A program made the position numbers and the translations under genes. From positions 88,331,726-88,395,725 of the forward strand of contig CM059187.1 of assembly GCA_030323885.1 (NCBI GenBank): a DNA stretch of 64,000 bases, read 5' to 3'. Of this stretch, positions 1 to 10,707 are shown piece after piece; the first letter of the stretch is position 1, and every line of letters begins with the position of its first letter. This DNA comes from Branchipolynoe longqiensis (Eukaryota > Annelida > Polychaeta > Phyllodocida > Polynoidae). Under the pieces are notes generated by a model, which saw nothing but the letters and a program-made list of their open reading frames with translations, searched no databases and had not been told where the DNA came from.

Positions 1-497
1 TTGGCCTAATCAGTCGCCGACTGATCACCAACCAGTCACTCAGTTGCCTCCCCTTCACCCTTTCACACCCTCCCCCCCCCCCCTAATGTATTTTTGTTGT
101 TGCTTTGGACGAATCTGTGATGGTGAGTGGGTTTAGACGGGGGGAGGCGGCAGACTATTCGGGTTGGTGGGGCGTCTATGGCTAGATGGGTTGGGAGTAG
201 GATGTGATGTGGGTTGAGACCCACTTCCCTTAATCGGTGAAATTTGTACCGCCTTGCCAAGCACATCACTAGGATGCTAGCAGAGTTCATAGTCATATGG
301 GGTTCTGAAAAACCAGCCATCTTTTGGAGATTCAAAATCGCTTGTTATTTTTCAGGCCCTAGAAATTACTTGGAAAATTTACTTTTTTTGTTTTTAAATG
401 TGGTTTTTGGAAAGGTTTTGGTAAATAGCTGCAACAGTGGTGGTTTGGTCATCTCGTATATATATGTAGCATATTGCACACATATTCTTTTAGTCCA
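1..497. other. No gene recognised
   Basis: Nothing coding or repeat-like is recognisable apart from a poly-C run near 74-83. Confidence 0.4.
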
Positions 498-555
498 TCG
501 CCATGAATATGGCCATAGTTACCGACATGGCGTAAAACTGCCAAGCAATTCGCTC
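498..555 (+). repeat. Fragment of non-LTR element 3' end
   Basis: The stretch resembles the 3' terminus of the non-LTR element at 20634-20690 (the part around 'gaatatggcc' and 'ccgacaYggcgtaaa'). It looks like a short 5'-truncated copy. The boundaries are approximate. Confidence 0.45.
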
Positions 556-604
556 TTTAGTTCAAAGTAAGTGATAACACTTTTTAAACAAAGTTTATGT
601 ATAT

Positions 605-846
605 GAGCCTGTCTCAAAAGGTGATAACTATTTATTTTGTTGTCCGTGTAACGATTGATACAAAACAGCGCAGAAATGGTTACACTGAAAACACAAGGAC
701 ATTTGCTTCAAATCAATATGTATTCTATTGGGATCATGAAACACCATGTAAAAACAAATCAGTTTATCCTGAGCAAATGCATATGTTGATTGTTACAATT
801 GACAAAGTTTTGTCCCATTTTACTTCCCACCTTTTGAGACAGTCTC
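605..846. mobile_element. MITE with CTGTCTCAAAAGGTG terminal inverted repeats
   Basis: The left end reads GAGcCTGTCTCAAAAGGTG and the right end is its inverse with one mismatch. TA-rich sequence flanks both ends (TAT/ATAT). There is no transposase inside; the open frame across it is incidental. A non-autonomous DNA transposon is the simplest reading. Confidence 0.65.
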
Positions 847-1658
847 ATATATAAACAAGCAGCGTACCTTCACAGAACTAAGTACCTTTAAAAAATAATA
901 GAAAATTGAATCCTGGTCCTGGAATGGTATTTGCCAATAGTGATTCGCAGTACTGGAATTATTACCGGTTATGGAGTTATGTTCAACCAAAGGTGTAAGA
1001 ACCCAGTCTAGGAATGTAGATTTTCATTCTTTAAAAGAAAATGTATTCGTACCAAATCTTGACGCGTTTCTTTCTTTTGGATCCGATTCCGGCTAATTTT
1101 GGTCTCTGGTGACTACAAATCTATGTTTTTCTAATCGGCATTGTAATGTATAACAATCAATAAGTTTGGAAACTCAACCAGTGTTTGAAGATAAAACCTG
1201 ACATTGGCGATTAACAAAATATAATGTCGTGAAGGCGATACCAAATGTTACTGAAATTTTCCAGTTTTGTGTATTGAATAGGAATAATAATAACGGTAAT
1301 AATAGATTAATCCCCCCCCATTTATAATATAAATCAGGGTGAATGATCTTTCGGATTTTGTTGGTTTCCGAGATTGCTATAATCACCGATTAACTGACAC
1401 AAAATGTTAGGGTATACACTAATACAGTTGGCTAGATGCACCATTTTGCTTTTCCCGATATGATAGCTTCAAAATGCACCTTCCACACGCTTGTATAGAT
1501 AGATCAGTCCTACGTTTTCTAGCATATAGCTTTTGTGAGAACACATAAGCCGGTTAACTCTTTTTTTTTTAAAGAGAGAACGAAAGTTGTGGTCTTTATT
1601 CATAGCAGAATTTTCGTTGTTGTGCGGCTTGTATGAATTGGACATTATAGTGGGCTGT
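847..1658. other. AT-rich DNA without recognised features
   Basis: There are short homopolymers (poly-C at 1313, poly-T at 1560) and no coding-like frame. Confidence 0.35.
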
Positions 1659-1914
1659 CGAGTCGAACCAATGACGTAAAAATTTATACTTGTCGCTTCT
1701 TAGCCAGGCGCTTGGCATTATTAGGATATGGCAAGGACAGGTTGGCTCAGTGTCAGGATAATGTCACTGGGTGGGATATCAAGTCAAGGTGATGGTGGCC
1801 TGGTCTCCCAGTGGGGCAGCACTATAAAGTTGGCATGAGTGCGCACTGTCACAAGCCGGTACCTGTCCTGATATGACCTTAGATGTTGCCAGGGTGCAAA
1901 ACTCCAACAAACAA
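1659..1914 (+). mobile_element. SINE-A body, + orientation
   Basis: This is the body of the commonest SINE in the window, from 'gagtcgaaccaatgac' through the conserved blocks 'aggataatgt', 'ggggcagcactataaag' and 'ctgatatgaccttagatg' to the 3' end 'aaaactccaacaaacaacc'. The tRNA-like head is not clear in this copy. Confidence 0.7.
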
Positions 1915-2461
1915 CCATGGTAGTGTGCCCTGGAATGGCAGACATGTACTTCCATGTACCGCTAGGGGCATGGTGTAGCAGATGTTTGTCCAAACTATCA
2001 GAACACTATTTAAGTAGCTGGGTGCGGGCGGTTCTATCCCTGACCAAATACTCTCCAGCATAGGCTACTCTGGTCATATAATATACTACACATGTGTTGG
2101 GAGAGTGATAAGAAATGTCAGAGTATCGCCAGGCAATATCTGCTTTTGTGACAGTGGGTTTTGTAATTGCGTGTAGTCTTCTTTTAATTGTGTTTAGTTT
2201 GATGAATACCTCATTGTTGGATTGACGCTAAAGTATAAATCAACTATTATTCTGCTCAGAAATATGGACGGATTCAGAACTGCATTGAGCATAGTGGCTA
2301 TGCATTTGCTTTGTGCCACCGAAATTATACTGGCTTGACCCAATTTAATTTCTTAATAAAAGAAAATTGTATATGGGAGGGGTGAAGGGGGGAAGGCTTG
2401 CGAAATCATCATCCTTGGGCTGCTCCCATATGGGGCTACTGTAGTTAGGGGCATTGACCGC
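1915..2461. other. No gene recognised
   Basis: No exon-like or repeat-like structure is apparent. Weak SINE-C-like sequence starts at the right margin. Confidence 0.35.
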
Positions 2462-2610
2462 GCCAGGTGAAATGCCTTATACATAGGTAGGCGTGGGCAG
2501 GGTGAGTGCATCATTGAGCTTAGATGGCCTAATGTTTGGGAAGCCAGCCATGGAATGGCAGAAGTGTGGGTTCGAGTACTGCTCTAGGCACATGTTTGCC
2601 TTTTGTTAAA
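2462..2610 (+). mobile_element. SINE-C fragment, + orientation
   Basis: The stretch shows 'taggtaggcgtgg', a degenerate A box and a B box ('gtgggttcgagtactgc') followed by 'tctaggcaca'. It matches the reverse complement of the two SINE-C copies at 28.3-28.8 kb. Confidence 0.55.
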
Positions 2611-3041
2611 AACTTTTATTTTTTATTTTTTATTATAAATCACACAAACGGTTGTGCCGTGACCAGGATTCAAGGTGAACTGACACACACAGATAGGCGA
2701 CATGTTAGACTTAAGATTTAAATCAAAGTTGAAATGATTGATGACATCTACCGAGAAATAAAACTCACCGTATACATGTTAGATGAAGATGAAAGATCCA
2801 TGACATACCACGGACAAGAAGATTAATTGACAAAAAACTTATAGATCTATATGTTAACATTGTACTGTTAAAACTGATATCAAGATGAATTGATACAAAC
2901 TTGTTGTTAATTGAAAAAGGGAGATGTGATATATATAGATAGAGTGATCGGGTAGTTAGTACACCACGTTACGCGGAAGCCCTAATGACATCATTGAGGT
3001 GTCGTGGCAGAGCCAGGCCCGAGAATAAACCGGTGCCGCAT
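2611..3041. other. No gene recognised
   Basis: AT-rich sequence in which I see no convincing coding or repeat structure. Confidence 0.3.
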
Positions 3042-3311
3042 TCAAGGTACAGCTCCAGGACGCCTTTTTGGCCTATTTGCATTCAGGGTAGGCCTCAGAG
3101 TCGTCTCCAACACGGCTCCCTTTTCAGACAGGAGACAATGGGCGCCTCGAAAATGGCCTCCAAATTCAGTGGTTTCAGCCAATCAGAGCTCTTCTTTTCC
3201 ATTGCAAATGACTGCACCCTATGGTGGCCGGCATTTTCGAGGCGACCAACAGCTAAAGTTGTTCAGACTAGCGCGAAGTCAGGAATTTCTCAGAGGCGTA
3301 CCTTGAACACG
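3042..3311 (+). mobile_element. MITE with GCCGYRTTCAAGGTAC ends
   Basis: The left end (from about 3036) and the inverted right end share about 16 bp with two mismatches around TTCAAGGTAC. A diverged inverted copy lies at 38585-38840, sharing blocks such as 'ggtttcagccaa' and 'caacagctaaag'. No transposase is encoded. Confidence 0.55.
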
Positions 3312-3365
3312 GCCCAGTACCTATCAAGCACTCAATGCACCCAGTCCTTCTTGTTATATATCTTT

Positions 3366-3490
3366 ATATGAGGTTGATGGCATCAGGGAGCCGAGAATGG
3401 TTAGGACGCTAAACTTGAGAATGGCAAATGGTTGGGTTTGAACTTTGAGTCCTGCTCTAGGCATAATGCTTCCCATTTGCTAAAATACCC
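3366..3490 (+). mobile_element. SINE-C fragment, + orientation
   Basis: The sequence 'catcagggagcc...atggttagga' (A-box-like) is followed by 'gggtttgaactttgagtcc' (degenerate B box) and 'tgctctaggcata', matching SINE-C. Confidence 0.5.
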
Positions 3491-4317
3491 CCACGACATG
3501 AGTATATGTTGTCAGTTTCTTTATATCAGTGTGTAATAGGATTGAAGTATGTAAGAATGTCACCATCTGTTGACAAATTTCAATCTCACCGGTTCATGTT
3601 AAATATAATGTCTCTATCGTTCAACTATTGTGACTGGGTGGTAAATATGTCAAATATTGCTTTTAATGTACAATGCCATAGATTGGTTTTCGCTAGTCAG
3701 ATTGCCCTATTTTTGTTGTCTTATTATTTTTAAATGTGTAATATGGATAGGTAATGCTTAGGACCCCCCCTCCTTGGTGGCCATATTCGATATTATATTT
3801 TTACTCCACTCACTGTGTTCGATTTGAAATTCTAGCGGATTGGGTGACCCGAGTCACGGTCGTATTATTAACCAATGGATGTCGTCCACCCTACTTGTTG
3901 CGTAGCGAAGTTCGACAAGCTATTTCTGTTTCCGTTTGCTGGATTTTGGTTGATTATGAGATTCAACATAAATATACAAATGGTGATAACCATATAGGGC
4001 TATTTCCGTTTCCGGTTGCTGGATTTTGGTAATTTCATGTTCCACCTCTAGGAGTCTGGGTATTGTTTATGTATATATGTACACTTTAAACCTTAGCCTC
4101 CCCCTTGGGGGGGGGGGGGCGGTATAAATCAACTATATCATGGACGACGTATGACAACTTCCACTTTCGACTAAATTCATGTCGGGATGCCTAGTGGCAA
4201 TGTCAGACAGTCGATTCCTATTCGACTTTGTAAAAACCGTGACCCAGCTCACCCAATAGTGCATCTAAATTGGTTGCTGCTGTTGCGAACCCTCATGTTC
4301 TACTTAGGCTGCCGTGT
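3491..4317. other. No gene; short direct repeat
   Basis: Two direct copies of 'tttccgkttgctggattttgg' lie near 3935 and 4005, with a poly-G run near 4110. Nothing coding-like is seen. Confidence 0.35.
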
Positions 4318-4591
4318 TTGTTTGTTGGAGTTTTACATCCTAACAAAGTCTAAGGTCATATCAGGACGGGTACCCACTTGTGACAGTTCACGCGCATGAC
4401 GACTTTATAGTGCTGTTCCACTAGAACACCAGGCTGCTAGCACCATGACCTGATTTCTTGTGTAAAACCTGACACTGTTCAAAACCAGTCGCTGTTCTAT
4501 CCCAGTAATACAAAGTGCCAGGCTAGCTAGGTAGCGACGAATATCTGTTTTCTATGGGATTTGAACTCCCGACCTTCTGAATTGGAAGGAC
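4318..4591 (-). mobile_element. SINE-A, - orientation
   Basis: This is the reverse complement of the SINE-A body, entered at its 3' end ('ttgttggagttttacatcc') and ending in a tRNA-like head near 4560-4591. It lies tail-out, head to head with the next SINE. Confidence 0.65.
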
Positions 4592-4872
4592 CAGTCGCCC
4601 TGCTGGCTGAATCGGTAGAACGCAGGCTTCCCGTTCAGAGGTCCGGAATTTGAATCCCAGTCAAGTCAAGCTTATAAAACTGATACTTGTCACTACCTAG
4701 CCTGGCGCTCATCATTAATAGGATAGGACAAGGACTGGTTCACACAGTATTATGTGACTGTGTGGGATATCAGGTCATGATGTAGGCAGCCTGGTATCCC
4801 AGTGGGGCAGCACTATAAAGTTGCCATGAGTGTGCACTATCAAAAGTTAGTACCGATCCTGATATGACCTTA
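4592..4872 (+). mobile_element. SINE-A, 5' part, split by a MITE
   Basis: The tRNA-like head ('ctggctgaatcggtagaac', B box 'gaatttgaatccc') and body run to 'gatatgacctta', where the element is interrupted by the MITE at 4873-5505. The sequence resumes at 5506. Confidence 0.75.
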
Positions 4873-5505
4873 AGCCCCGTTCACACATGGGCGTTAAGTC
4901 GCCTCAACTAGTTCACATTGTCTAGTTCGCCTCACATTCGCCGTGTGGATGCTACGCTGAAGCGGATTAGGACTGAGTCGATTCATCTAGTTCACCTCAA
5001 GTAAACCATGTCGCGGGGTACTATAAATGAAGGGAACTAGCTTAAGTCGGCCCACCTTGCTTGTGTGGACAATAGCGATTTACTTTGAGGTGGCTTAAGC
5101 ATGTCACACGCATGCGCAGTCGAGACCTGAGTTTGTTTATTTTCTGGTCGATCAAAAGCGCATATTATATAATTTGGTCTATGAACCGGCTAGAGGTGCA
5201 CAGATATTTTGTTCATGATTTATTTTTAGGTTTTCACTGGCCAGCAGAAGTTTTGATCGTTCCAAAACAATACGATTCAGTCCATACATATCTAGGCCGA
5301 ACCTACACGCTCTCATGGCGACGTCGACTAACCGAAACTGGCGCTGGTTAGTATGGACTCACTCATGCGCAGATATCGATTTCCGCCTTAAACCGACCCA
5401 AGTACTGCAAGTGTGGACACGACTCACTTTCATGCCTAGTTCGCCACATCTAGTTCGCCGTACCTAGTTCGGCCTAAAGTTGTGGGTGTGGGTGTGAACA
5501 CGGCT
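4873..5505. mobile_element. Harbinger-like MITE inserted in a SINE
   Basis: The ends are AGCCcCGTTCACAC and its inverse GTGTGAACacGGCT. The element interrupts SINE-A so that TTA is present on both sides (4870-4872 and 5506-5508), while uninterrupted SINEs have a single TTA there. A 3 bp TTA/TAA-type duplication is characteristic of the PIF/Harbinger superfamily, so that assignment is an inference from the TSD. Internal motif 'ctagttcgcc' recurs several times. It is related to the copy at 51465-52058 and encodes no protein. Confidence 0.8.
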
Positions 5506-5542
5506 TTAGATGTTGGTATGAGGTAAAACAACAAAGAAACAA
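5506..5542 (+). mobile_element. SINE-A, 3' part after the MITE
   Basis: It carries the duplicated TTA and then 'gatgttgg...gtaaaacaacaaagaaac', completing the SINE begun at 4592. Confidence 0.7.
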
Positions 5543-5810
5543 ATCCGCATGAGAAACCTGTGCTCTAACCGATTTGGCTCCCACGCCCAGTGATGCTGAC
5601 TGACGTGTGGCCGAGGCCTTTGTTGTACATCTATATAGTATGTTAGTAACGTGACCTCTGTGTGCTGTGTGACGGTGCCAGACCGCGGTAGGTGTGCACA
5701 GCTATGCGGATGTGTACAAGGTGGGAATGCTGAGGTTACTTCCTGTTTGTGGAGCGTCGTGCGCATAGCACGAGCACGCACAGATTATCACTCACTCACT
5801 CACTCCCTCG

Positions 5811-6115
5811 ACCGGGTCGGTGGCCGAAACGATAGAGTGCGTACTGGAGATCCAGGTTTGGTTCCCGGTCGAGTCAAACCAATGACTTATCAAATCAATA
5901 CTTGTCGCTTCCTAGCCTGGCGCTCGGCATTAATAGGATAGGGCAATGACTGGTTAGCTCTGTGTCAGGATAATGTGACTTAGTGAGATATCAGGTCATG
6001 GTGCTGGCAGCCTTATTTTCCAGTCACCACGAGTGCACACCATCATAAGTTGGTACCTGTCCTGATCTGACCTTAGATGTTGCCAGGACGTAAAACTCCA
6101 AAAACAAACAAGCAA
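5811..6115 (+). mobile_element. SINE-A with type-1 tRNA head
   Basis: The head 'gtggccgaaacgatagagtg' with B box 'ggtttggttcccgg' is followed by the complete body, ending 'aaaactccaaaaacaaac'. Confidence 0.75.
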
Positions 6116-6597
6116 CACACACACTGACTTCTAACATATGTGTACTTTTGAGTTGGTTAAATGTTGGCCTGTTGTGCGTTCACAGGCGTGGTGTAGAAAT
6201 ATTTATTTCTTCTATTTCTGAATGGACTGAAAAAAAATCTGGTTTAATGTAGCGCTACAACACTAACACGCCTGCGTTAGTCGCGTGTATTGAAACCAAT
6301 ATTCTGTATGCCTTGGTCTCGGCTTAGTACATTATGAGGTCATTTCATCGCAATAGCGTCCTGACGTCCGTAACACTGTTTAAAAGGACGCAAAGAATCC
6401 ACAGCTAAAAATTTATTTTTAAAAAGAAGTGGAAGAAAAAGGATGTTTGGGAGGAGAAGAGAAGAGAAGAAAAGGGGTGCGTTTACGCTGATGGGTGGTG
6501 GGGAGGGGGGGTAAATAGTGGTGGACTGACCTATATTAGACGCTCCTACTTTTTAAAGGCTGGTATCACAGTACTCATATGTGTCACCAGTAGGGTA
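6116..6597. other. No gene recognised
   Basis: There is a purine-rich stretch (6420-6480) and a poly-G run near 6505, but no coding signal. Confidence 0.35.
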
Positions 6598-7445
6598 CGG
6601 AGTAGATAATGGATTCACCTGGTACACGCAGTACACAGGTGAATACCAACCCTATATAAAAGCGGTCGAAAAGCAGGTTAATGAATTGAGAGCCTAATTT
6701 CACAATCTAAGAAGCAACAATTATTCTTTACATATATATTATTGATAGCCCGCTACCTTTGAGTTGAAAAATATAATATAATATCTAGTTTAATAAGATT
6801 TAAAAGTGAGATCGACGGCATTCTGTGGCCGCCATCTTGTCTTTTTGCATTCTCTCCCATTTCACCAACTCTGTGCCGATATAAGTAACCATTTGACACT
6901 GGTGCCAGGCATTCTACTTCTTGTTCCATACTAACGCTATTTTCGCCCGCATTTATATAAGGCCGGTCTTCACCCGTGTACTACAAGTACCGGGTGAATC
7001 TTTTATCTAGGTACGGAGTAGATAAATGATTCACCCCATACTTGCAGTACAGGGGTGAACCTAAACCCTATATAAAAGCTGGCGAAAACTGCTTTAGTAT
7101 GGAACAGGAATTAGAAACTGTGGCTCCAGTATCAAATGGCTACCCATATCGGCACAGAGTTGGTGAAATGGGAGAGAATGCAAAAAGACAAGATGGTGGC
7201 GATAGAACACCGCCGATTTCACTTTTAAAGTATATTAAACTATATGTTTTATTATATTTTCCAACTCAAAAGTAGCGGGTAAATATGAAGACATATATAA
7301 AGAATATATTTTGCTTCTTAAATTAAGAATTTATTCGCTCAGTTAATTTCCCCAGCATGTCGAAATTCTTCGGCAGTTTTTCTAATGGGTTGTTTTTCGC
7401 CCCTGACCTGGAAGTGCAGGGTGAATCTTTTATCTAGGTATGGAG
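6598..7445. mobile_element. Foldback element of about 850 bp
   Basis: The left half (about 6598-6985) is largely the inverse of the right half (about 7010-7445). For example, 'ctctcccatttcaccaact' at about 6852 pairs with 'agttggtgaaatgggagag' at about 7157. The centre ('gggtgaatcttttatc...gataaatgattcaccc') is itself palindromic. 'ccctatataaaagc' occurs in both halves. Divergence between arms is moderate. There is no transposase. Related sequence lies at 46530-47135. Confidence 0.6.
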
Positions 7446-7577
7446 CAGAAATGGCTCTGAGTAACACCCACACCCCCTCACACACACATACACACGTCGT
7501 ACCTGTAATGAACATATTTGATCAAGTCGCTGACTCAGTGACTGGTGATGTAGTGATGGGTCTCTGCACTGTCTTTG

Positions 7578-7883
7578 TTGGTTGATTGTTGGAGTTTTAT
7601 GTCCTGGCAACATCAAAACTGGTACTGACTTGTGACAGTCCGCACTCATGGCGACCTTATAGTGCTGCCCCACTGAGAAATCATGATCCGATTTTCCACC
7701 CAGTGACATTATCCTGACACTGAGCTAACCAGTCATTGCCCTATCCTTTTGATGGAGAGTGTCAAGGTAGGAAGCGACAAGTGTCAATTTTAGATCATTG
7801 GTTTGACTCGCCTGGGAATTGAACTCCCGATCTCCTGCACGGGAGGCCTGCGCTCTACCGATTCGGCCACCGCGCCCGGTTCA
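7578..7883 (-). mobile_element. SINE-A with type-1 head, - orientation
   Basis: A complete copy: the 3' end 'ttgttggagttttatgtcc' is at the left and the tRNA-like head is at the right, with the inverse B box 'gaattgaactccc' and A box 'ctaccgattcggccac'. Confidence 0.8.
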
Positions 7884-8833
7884 TTGTCGTCGTTGTTGTA
7901 GTTGTTGCTTATACACCCCCACCACACCAAACTAGTTCCCAAAATGTCCGATCCCATTCTCAAACGTGGTAGAACGAGACCGCCACAAATTTTGAATAAG
8001 CTCAAAGTTCTAGAGCACCCTTCCATCCATGGAGTTCATAAAAAGTTAGTAAAACCTTGCTACTACGTTCGCACAAAGTTTGAGCATGTTCGGCAGCATT
8101 TTCAAGAACGTAATAAGAACTACTTTGGTGTGATGGGGGTATTACTGCGCCGCCGTCACCAGCAACGGCTGCATTGTGTACGTGTGATTGTGTACGTGTG
8201 GTTGTGTACGTGCACATCGACGAGGAGATGTGCTCCCACACCACGTCCCTCCACTTCAACCCCAATGGTCAGCACGTAGGCCTCGCCGGCCCACTCGGCG
8301 AGCTCCCCCCCCCCCCCCCTCCCGCTCCGCACCCCGCCCGCTACCACCCCCCCCCCCCCCCCCCCCCCCGAAACCATGTCGCGTCCCTGAGCTCTGCCTT
8401 GACGCACGTAGGCCCTCTCTGGATTGTTCAATGAACTGATTAAAAAAATATATCCGCTCCTTCAGATTTTTGTGTTCTTGTGTTTATATATAAATTTAAG
8501 ACCTCGCCCAACAAACAAAAATACATAATTTTTTCTAATTTTGTTTGCTTATTTAAAAAAAAAAAATTTTAATTATCATTTCTACTGTTATTGGGTATTT
8601 AAAAATATAAATTCTCGTGAACCACTTTCTGACAGTCCGTGTCAAGCTTATACTATAGTTTTCCCTCCTCCCTACCTCCCGAAGCTATCAAGCTTTACAT
8701 ATATTGCGGAGGGTTGGGTCTTATTTTGCACATGTGGAGTGGAGGATAGTCTTTGACTTAACAAAATAATCTATGAGGATGAAAATATATAAACTGAACA
8801 ATATATATCCCCCTGTTTGTATCAGAAACCAGG
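7884..8833. other. Unassigned; GC-rich coding-like patch and poly-C tracts
   Basis: Between about 8200 and 8310 a GC-rich stretch is open on both strands; the + strand reading contains 'HFNPNGQHVGLAGPLGEL'. I cannot assign it to a family and it may be chance. Long poly-C runs follow (8307-8320 and 8347-8370), then AT-rich DNA. Confidence 0.3.
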
Positions 8834-9160
8834 GTTGTTTGTTGGAACTTTAGGTCCTGGCAACAGCTAAGGTCATATCCGGACAGGTACTGACTTGTGA
8901 CAGTGCACACTCATGGCAACTTAATAGTGCTGCCCCACTGGAAGACCAGGCTGCTAGCACCATGACCTGATATCCCACTCAGTCACATTATCCGGACACT
9001 GAGCCAACCAGTTCTTGTCCTATCCTAACAATGCTGAGTGCCTGGCTAGGAAGCGACAACTATCAATTCTTAAGTCATTGGTTTGACTTGACCAGTGTTT
9101 GAACACGTGGATTTGAATCCCACGATCTACCAAAATGGGAGACGCTGCTTTAACATAGCA
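8834..9160 (-). mobile_element. SINE-A, - orientation
   Basis: It begins with the inverse 3' end 'gtttgttggaactttagg' and ends with a head region near 9100-9160 carrying an inverse B box 'gatttgaatccc', more like the type-2 head. Confidence 0.7.
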
Positions 9161-9276
9161 GGCTGTTAGTATTATAATATTATATATAATTGACAGGCGC
9201 ATGCACTCACATGAACATACAATATTAGCAACTATTATGACTTTGTATATACACATGTGTACTCCGGGGAGTGCTC

Positions 9277-9575
9277 CTTTTGTTGGTGTTTTGTATCCTG
9301 GTCATATCACGATGGGTGCCAACTCGTGACAGTGCGCATTCCTGGCAACTTTATAGTGCTGCCTCACTGGGAAACCAGGCTGCCTGCAACTTGACCTGGT
9401 TTCCCACTCAGTCACATTATCGTCGATACTGAGCTAACCAGTCCATGTTCTATCCTAGTAATGCCGAGTGCCAGGCTAGGAAACGACGAGTATTATTGGT
9501 TTGACTCGGATAGGTTTCAAACTCATGAATTTCCGCACACGAACGTAAGCGTTCTTCTGATTCAACAACCACGTC
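9277..9575 (-). mobile_element. SINE-A, - orientation, degraded head
   Basis: Body blocks are clear ('ctttatagtgctgcc', 'gtcacattatc', 'gccaggctagg'). The head near 9520-9575 is eroded. Confidence 0.65.
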
Positions 9576-9649
9576 AGGTCCTTTCAGTGTGTGTGATTAT
9601 ATTGTTATGTGATGTATATGCATTATACGAGTATAATTAATCAGAAGCT

Positions 9650-9930
9650 TTCCACTCCAGTTATTTGATTCTCACCCATGGGGAACCGGGGTAGAATAGT
9701 TCCCTTGCACCCCCTTGCAGATCGTAAAAGGCGACAAATGGGGCGACTCGTTTGCCGTGAGTCGCGGCTCGTGTCGGTGGAGGAAGGGATCCTGGTGCAT
9801 GAGGTCTTCAGGGAGCTGCGGCTTCCTGTCGACCAATACTGCACTTTGGCCCCGACTTCACCTAGACGAGGGGTTGGACTGGCCCGGTCCAATCAATTGG
9901 CTGGTCACGCCAAGCCCGAGGAGTAGTACT
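9650..9930. repeat. Unclassified GC-rich repeat remnant
   Basis: A GC-rich block including 'gcagatcgtaaaaggcgac' has the look of retroelement UTR sequence. It carries overlapping short frames on both strands but none with a recognisable domain. It ends shortly before the (TA)n that borders DIRS copy 1. Confidence 0.3.
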
Positions 9931-9980
9931 ATGAAAAATGTATTTATCTACAAAATAATATTTATACATATATATATATA

Positions 9981-10028
9981 TTTTACCTCGGTATACAGCC
10001 TCAGGCTAGCCTCAGGCTAGGGAGAGGT
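9981..10028 (+). repeat. Left inverted terminal repeat, DIRS copy 1
   Basis: It begins TTTTACCTCGGTATACAG and contains 'ctcaggctag' twice in tandem before 'ggagaggt'. It is the inverse of 14984-15031 with two or three differences. Confidence 0.85.
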
Positions 10029-10707
10029 AAGCACATCCGGTCCACCAATTAGCATAAAAAACTCACGACCGGAGGACGCTCGTGAGTTGCTCCAGTTGGA
10101 TTTATCTACAAAAAGCTAATAACTGTAAGTAATCGTGATTATTTTGGTTAAGCTTGTTTATGATGCACTATCGCATCTAGATTAGAAAGTTCAGAACTTT
10201 CGTACGTCCAGTTTGGACAAGATTAGCATTTTAAAAATTGAATCGGATAGAACAAAGGATTCCTTTGTCTTGGTTCTGTGGTTCGATTAAACCCGCTTTG
10301 TACGGGTAGAGATGTTGACACCGTCACATCTCCTGTGGAGATTCCTTCGGACCCTAATAGAGGCTGTTGTTGGGGATGATCCTGGGTTTCTTTTATAGAC
10401 TCCCCTTTTGATGAGGCGTTTCTCCGAGTTTCGTAGCATTTTCTCTCACTTGCTGGCGCAGTAGCCGCGGGTGAGAGAAGTGTACGCGACAGAGAGATGG
10501 GAGGTTCTAGAAGCCTACCCCACGTATGGTTGGTTTCGATACCCAAAAACCTACGGAAAACTTAGCTTACCACGCCTGTATTGAGAACGGTGTAAATACG
10601 TTACTCTTTACCAATAAGATCCTCAACCCAGGTTCCCTGGCGTCACTTTGGTGTTCAGTTGAGTTGATTCCGGTTACTAAGTTTCCTTTTTTGGTTACAG
10701 ACTACCG
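10029..10707 (+). other. DIRS copy 1 5' untranslated region
   Basis: It continues from the ITR through 'aagcacatccggtcc' to the gag start. It is closely similar to 27495-28160 in copy 2. The frame that is open from 10526 lies upstream of the homologous gag ATG and is probably not translated as such. Confidence 0.6.

Noticed and set aside
597..854. 85-residue open frame
   Set aside because: It coincides with a MITE with inverted ends; no domain, no splice context.
10526..10707. Extension of the copy 1 gag frame upstream of its ATG
   Set aside because: The open frame there results from the ~50 nt deletion; copy 2 shows the true start.
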